Translations under genes and position numbers: made by a program
Part shown: positions 61,123-64,000 of the stretch, piece by piece
Layout: each line of letters starts with the position of its first letter
How positions within the stretch are numbered: the first letter of the stretch is position 1
The notes under the pieces: generated by a model
Seen by the model: only the letters and a program-made list of their open reading frames with translations
What the model was told of the DNA's origin: nothing
Database searches by the model: none
Source of the DNA: Hassallia sp050875635
Lineage (GTDB): Bacteria; Cyanobacteriota; Cyanobacteriia; Cyanobacteriales; Nostocaceae
Direction: 5' to 3'
Assembly: GCF_050875635.1 (NCBI RefSeq)
Contig: NZ_JBPAOH010000010.1
Location: forward strand, 1-64,000
DNA: 64,000 nucleotides

Positions 61123-63309
61123 TTAGGAAAATCCTATATTAGGCAACTTCACTTTATCCTTCTTATTCCGATCGCTGCTATTTTTATCGTAATAACCCTT
61201 ATGACTGTAGTAACCACTAATTTCAGCCGTGACCGCATTCACCACCATTCCCAAAACGTGCGATCGCGATTGCTTTAGCATCGTCTTCGCGGTCTTGGCA
61301 ACAGTTGAGTCAAGCACTCCCGGACGTACAACCAGCAATATCCCATCTGCCACCTTGCTCAACATCAAGGCATCACCAAACAAACTCAGAGCAGGAGTAT
61401 CAATAATTACACACTCATAGTCTTGAGCTGCCTCTTGGATCAACCAAGCCATGCGCTGCGAGTCCAGTAGTGCTGCTGGGTTAGGTGGAATTGTCCCAAC
61501 GGTTAGCACATCCAAGTTAACCAGTACTTCTTGGGTAGTGCGGGGAAATTCTGCTTGACCGACTAGAACATTACTTAATCCGATTGGGTTAGATAATTTC
61601 CAGATTTCCTGTTGACAAGAGTGACGCATGTCCGCATCTACTAACAACACCCTGCGTCCCATGTGTGCCTTAGCTACTGCCAGGTTCGCTGCCACAAATG
61701 ACCTACCTTCACCTGGAGTTGAACTAACCACCGCAATTATTTTCAGTGGTTTATCAGAGATGCTAAAATCCAAGTTCGTCTGAAGCATCTCAAAGGCTGA
61801 ACTTGCTAGTGAATGAGGATTATCTCTGACTGGCAGTTCTACTAAAGACTCTTTACCACCCTTCGCTTTTTGACCAAAGTGAGGAATTGTACCTAGTAAA
61901 GGATAACCAAATAGCTGCTGGGCTTGTTCAAGAGTTTTCAGGGATCGATCCATAGCTTCCAAGATCAAAGCTATCCCTACACCCAGCAAGATTCCCAGAA
62001 ATCCACCCAGCGCTAGGTAGGGTATAATCTTGGAATTTGCTTTGTTGGGAACTAAAGCCGCAGATACCACTCGTGCATTGCCGACATTTTGATTTACTAC
62101 TACCTCCACTTCTTGCGATCGCTTCAACAATTCTTCATAAGTTGCTCTAGCTACTTGCAACTGTCGCTCTAGCTGTTGCTGTTTTTGTTGCAGTTTAGGT
62201 AAGACACTCAAGCGTTTTTGTGAAAGTGCGTATGCATTCTTCAAAACCGTGACTCGGTTGGCTAGTGCTGAACGTTCTACATACGACTGCACCAACTGAG
62301 CAGTTAGGTTTTGTTTGAGTTCTCCCATCTGCAAATTCTGCTGGGACACAGGTTGCTTGCCAACATTTTCGCCAATTCTCACCTCTAACTGCTTTTTCAG
62401 GGCAGCTTCTTTTGCCATCAAATTACCGATCTGAGGATGTTTATTTGTATAGCGAGTCTGTGCCACCGCTAACTCGTTTTCCGCTTTCTGATATTCTGTT
62501 AACGCCTCCTGCACAGCTTTTGATTGGCTTAAATTGCCCATATCCACAGCTTGCTGCGAATTCAATTTCAATTGACGTTGCAGAAGTTGTGAGCGAGTCT
62601 CGGCATCTACCAAATTTGACTGAGCCTGGGTTATCTGGTCTGATAAAGCTGTAAGTCTTTCCACACCTGTGGTAGCTTCTTGATCTAAGGCAACTACTTT
62701 GTTTTCTTCTTTAAACCGACGCAAACCTGCCTCTGCTCTTGCTACCCTTCCCTCAACCTCAGGCAATTGCTTGCTCAAAAATCTTTTTGCGACTGTCGCC
62801 TGGGTTTGATTGACGCTAATATTGTTCTCCAGGTAATATCTCATCAGCGAATTCACAACAGCTGCGGCTTCTTTTGGATCGCTACTGTTGTAAGAAATCG
62901 CCAAGATGTCTGTACCCTTCAAGCTCTTAACCTTGAGTTTTTCGAGAAACTCATCTATTTCTAGGGGTGTTCCTTGCTTATCTGTCAGCTTGAGGTTGGT
63001 GATGGTTTTCTCAACTAGCGGGTTAGAACGAATTACCTCTGCTTCTGTATCCAATGGGCTGCTTAGTTCAGTTACACCCCTTAACTCTCCAACTGATGCC
63101 GAGGGACTTGTCAGCGAAGAAACGCGATCGGTTTTATTGAAAAGCAACTTGCCTTGTGCTTCATAAATTGGTTTTTGCCTGAAGGCAGTTAAAGCTGACA
63201 ATCCGAAGACTGAGCAGGTCACTACAGCTATGACTAGCCAACGCCTTTTGAAAATCAGCGAGTATTGTTGCAAATCTAAGGAGTTTTGGTCTTCTTGGTT
63301 AGAGGGCAT
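61123..63309 (-). CDS. wzc: Wzc-like polysaccharide co-polymerase/BY-kinase with an altered Walker A motif
   Basis: A 728-residue protein. The N-terminal Wzz domain is anchored by segments at about residues 29-46 and 427-450, with a long coiled coil between. The C-terminal tyrosine-kinase domain has VVSSTPGEGRSFVAANLA (Walker A), VLLVDADMR (Walker A') and VIIDTPAL (Walker B). The Walker A lysine is replaced by Arg536 (codon AGG at 61702-61704, one base from AAG) and the following Thr by Phe. The C-terminal tail has only GYYSHKGYY tyrosines. Chain-length control may persist even if kinase activity is weak. Confidence 0.92.
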   Translation of the reverse strand: MPSNQEDQNSLDLQQYSLIFKRRWLVIAVVTCSVFGLSALTAFRQKPIYEAQGKLLFNKTDRVSSLTSPSASVGELRGVTELSSPLDTEAEVIRSNPLVEKTITNLKLTDKQGTPLEIDEFLEKLKVKSLKGTDILAISYNSSDPKEAAAVVNSLMRYYLENNISVNQTQATVAKRFLSKQLPEVEGRVARAEAGLRRFKEENKVVALDQEATTGVERLTALSDQITQAQSNLVDAETRSQLLQRQLKLNSQQAVDMGNLSQSKAVQEALTEYQKAENELAVAQTRYTNKHPQIGNLMAKEAALKKQLEVRIGENVGKQPVSQQNLQMGELKQNLTAQLVQSYVERSALANRVTVLKNAYALSQKRLSVLPKLQQKQQQLERQLQVARATYEELLKRSQEVEVVVNQNVGNARVVSAALVPNKANSKIIPYLALGGFLGILLGVGIALILEAMDRSLKTLEQAQQLFGYPLLGTIPHFGQKAKGGKESLVELPVRDNPHSLASSAFEMLQTNLDFSISDKPLKIIAVVSSTPGEGRSFVAANLAVAKAHMGRRVLLVDADMRHSCQQEIWKLSNPIGLSNVLVGQAEFPRTTQEVLVNLDVLTVGTIPPNPAALLDSQRMAWLIQEAAQDYECVIIDTPALSLFGDALMLSKVADGILLVVRPGVLDSTVAKTAKTMLKQSRSHVLGMVVNAVTAEISGYYSHKGYYDKNSSDRNKKDKVKLPNIGFS

Positions 63310-64000
63310 GGCATATGTTGCAAAATTTATCTGAAGTACTTAGTAGTGCTACCCTTCAATCGTTAAATTGCCAGGGTAACTATTTAGACAAAAGTAAACA
63401 ACAATTAATTAAGCAATGAGTATAAAAACTACGCTCAATTTGAAGTGCTTATGATTAGCTACTTGCAATTTTTTCGCGATCGTATTTATTTTTATACTTC
63501 ATATATAGTTCTTCTCACAGGAAAATTGCTCGAATATCAAGACATTTTTAGTTATATTTACTGAAACTTTAAATAAAGTTGATACGTTTTTATTGAAGAA
63601 AAAAATATTTACGTATATTTATGTTCGTATTTTTACTTAGGTTGAGGTTAGTTTTCTGAAATCGAATTCGGCAAATAGATTTCTAGACCGAAAAATTATC
63701 GAACTTGTTTAAAAGCAAATTCTGGCTTTTACTGTCATTTATGCTTTTTATATTTCGATTTTGGACTTTTGCTCAGTTATTTTACAATCAAAAATAATAC
63801 TGAGTTAATAAGTATAAAAAATATCAAAAGTATGATTATTAGTTTCAGTATGCTTGTGTCTGCAAGATAAAATTATTGCTTTATTTAATCTTTAAATCAA
63901 AAATCACATAAAGCACCTATCATAAATTTGTTGCATCAGTAGAATTGCCTGGATACAGTTTGGGTAAGTTGACTGTACATGTCATGAAAGTTACCTTAGC
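63310..64000. other. AT-rich region upstream of wzc
   Basis: No gene is seen in the last 690 bp. It is AT-rich with one GCGATCG site near 63475, and should carry the promoter of the minus-strand wzc-wzx-wzy group. A gene beyond the right edge may begin nearby. Confidence 0.55.

Noticed and set aside
1..64000. CRISPR arrays and tRNA genes
   Set aside because: All tandem repeats seen lack unique spacers of constant length, and no cloverleaf-forming sequence was recognised by eye.

Overview
The window looks like chromosome from a filamentous, probably heterocyst-forming (Nostocales-type) cyanobacterium. The signs are very frequent HIP1 octamers (GCGATCGC), heptanucleotide tandem repeats of the TGGGCAT and TTGTCCC kind, an orange-carotenoid-protein C-terminal homologue, a SufR-controlled suf operon of cyanobacterial layout, and families often met in such genomes (Uma2, DUF4351, YdcF). 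No genus is claimed.

Region A (about 0.5-22.7 kb) is an accessory metabolic island. In order it holds a carotenoid-carrier-like protein, small NTF2/SnoaL proteins, a quinone-oxidoreductase-like enzyme, an Asp/Asn beta-hydroxylase-type oxygenase, a dihydropyrimidinase-like cyclic-amide hydrolase, two paralogous alpha/beta-hydrolase-fold proteins, a BKACE (DUF849) protein, a Rid-family protein, an HpaI-type aldolase, a histidyl-tRNA synthetase, a pheophorbide a oxygenase (PaO)-like Rieske protein, a DUF3598 protein, an aldehyde dehydrogenase, a nitrilase-superfamily protein, a red chlorophyll catabolite reductase (RCCR) homologue, an NmrA-like protein, a second Rieske oxygenase and a divergent TetR regulator. 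PaO and RCCR act in succession in plant chlorophyll breakdown: PaO opens the macrocycle and RCCR reduces the linear product. Finding both within 5.4 kb, next to enzymes suited to aldehydes, cyclic amides and imines, suggests an undescribed route that breaks down or modifies a tetrapyrrole. This is the main hypothesis. Several enzymes of the island lack the usual catalytic residues (both alpha/beta hydrolases, the nitrilase homologue, the Rid protein and the BKACE protein), so they may have been repurposed. The island also carries scars: duplicated gene ends, gene fragments, a 21-bp tandem array and a MITE-like inverted repeat.

Region B (23-28 kb) holds a large exported beta-propeller protein, a PIG-L deacetylase and a glycosyltransferase. 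Region C (28.2-36 kb) has a Uma2 protein, a pseudogene broken by a 48-bp palindromic element, and the sufBCDS operon (minus strand) with divergent sufR and two CAAC-N6-GTTG operators. Region D (36-40.4 kb) contains small membrane, YbjQ, TPR, toxin-antitoxin and hypothetical genes.

Region E (40.3-63.3 kb) is an exopolysaccharide locus: GDP-fucose synthesis (gmd, fcl), a priming sugar-phosphate transferase, at least five family-4 glycosyltransferases or fragments, a Tat-exported beta-helix protein, a UDP-sugar epimerase, a GNAT/FemAB-like protein, and Wzy, Wzx and Wzc homologues. Between 46 and 51.4 kb it is interrupted by decayed gene pieces (IS607, YdcF copies, DUF4351, HepT, PIN). No tRNA, rRNA or CRISPR array was seen.
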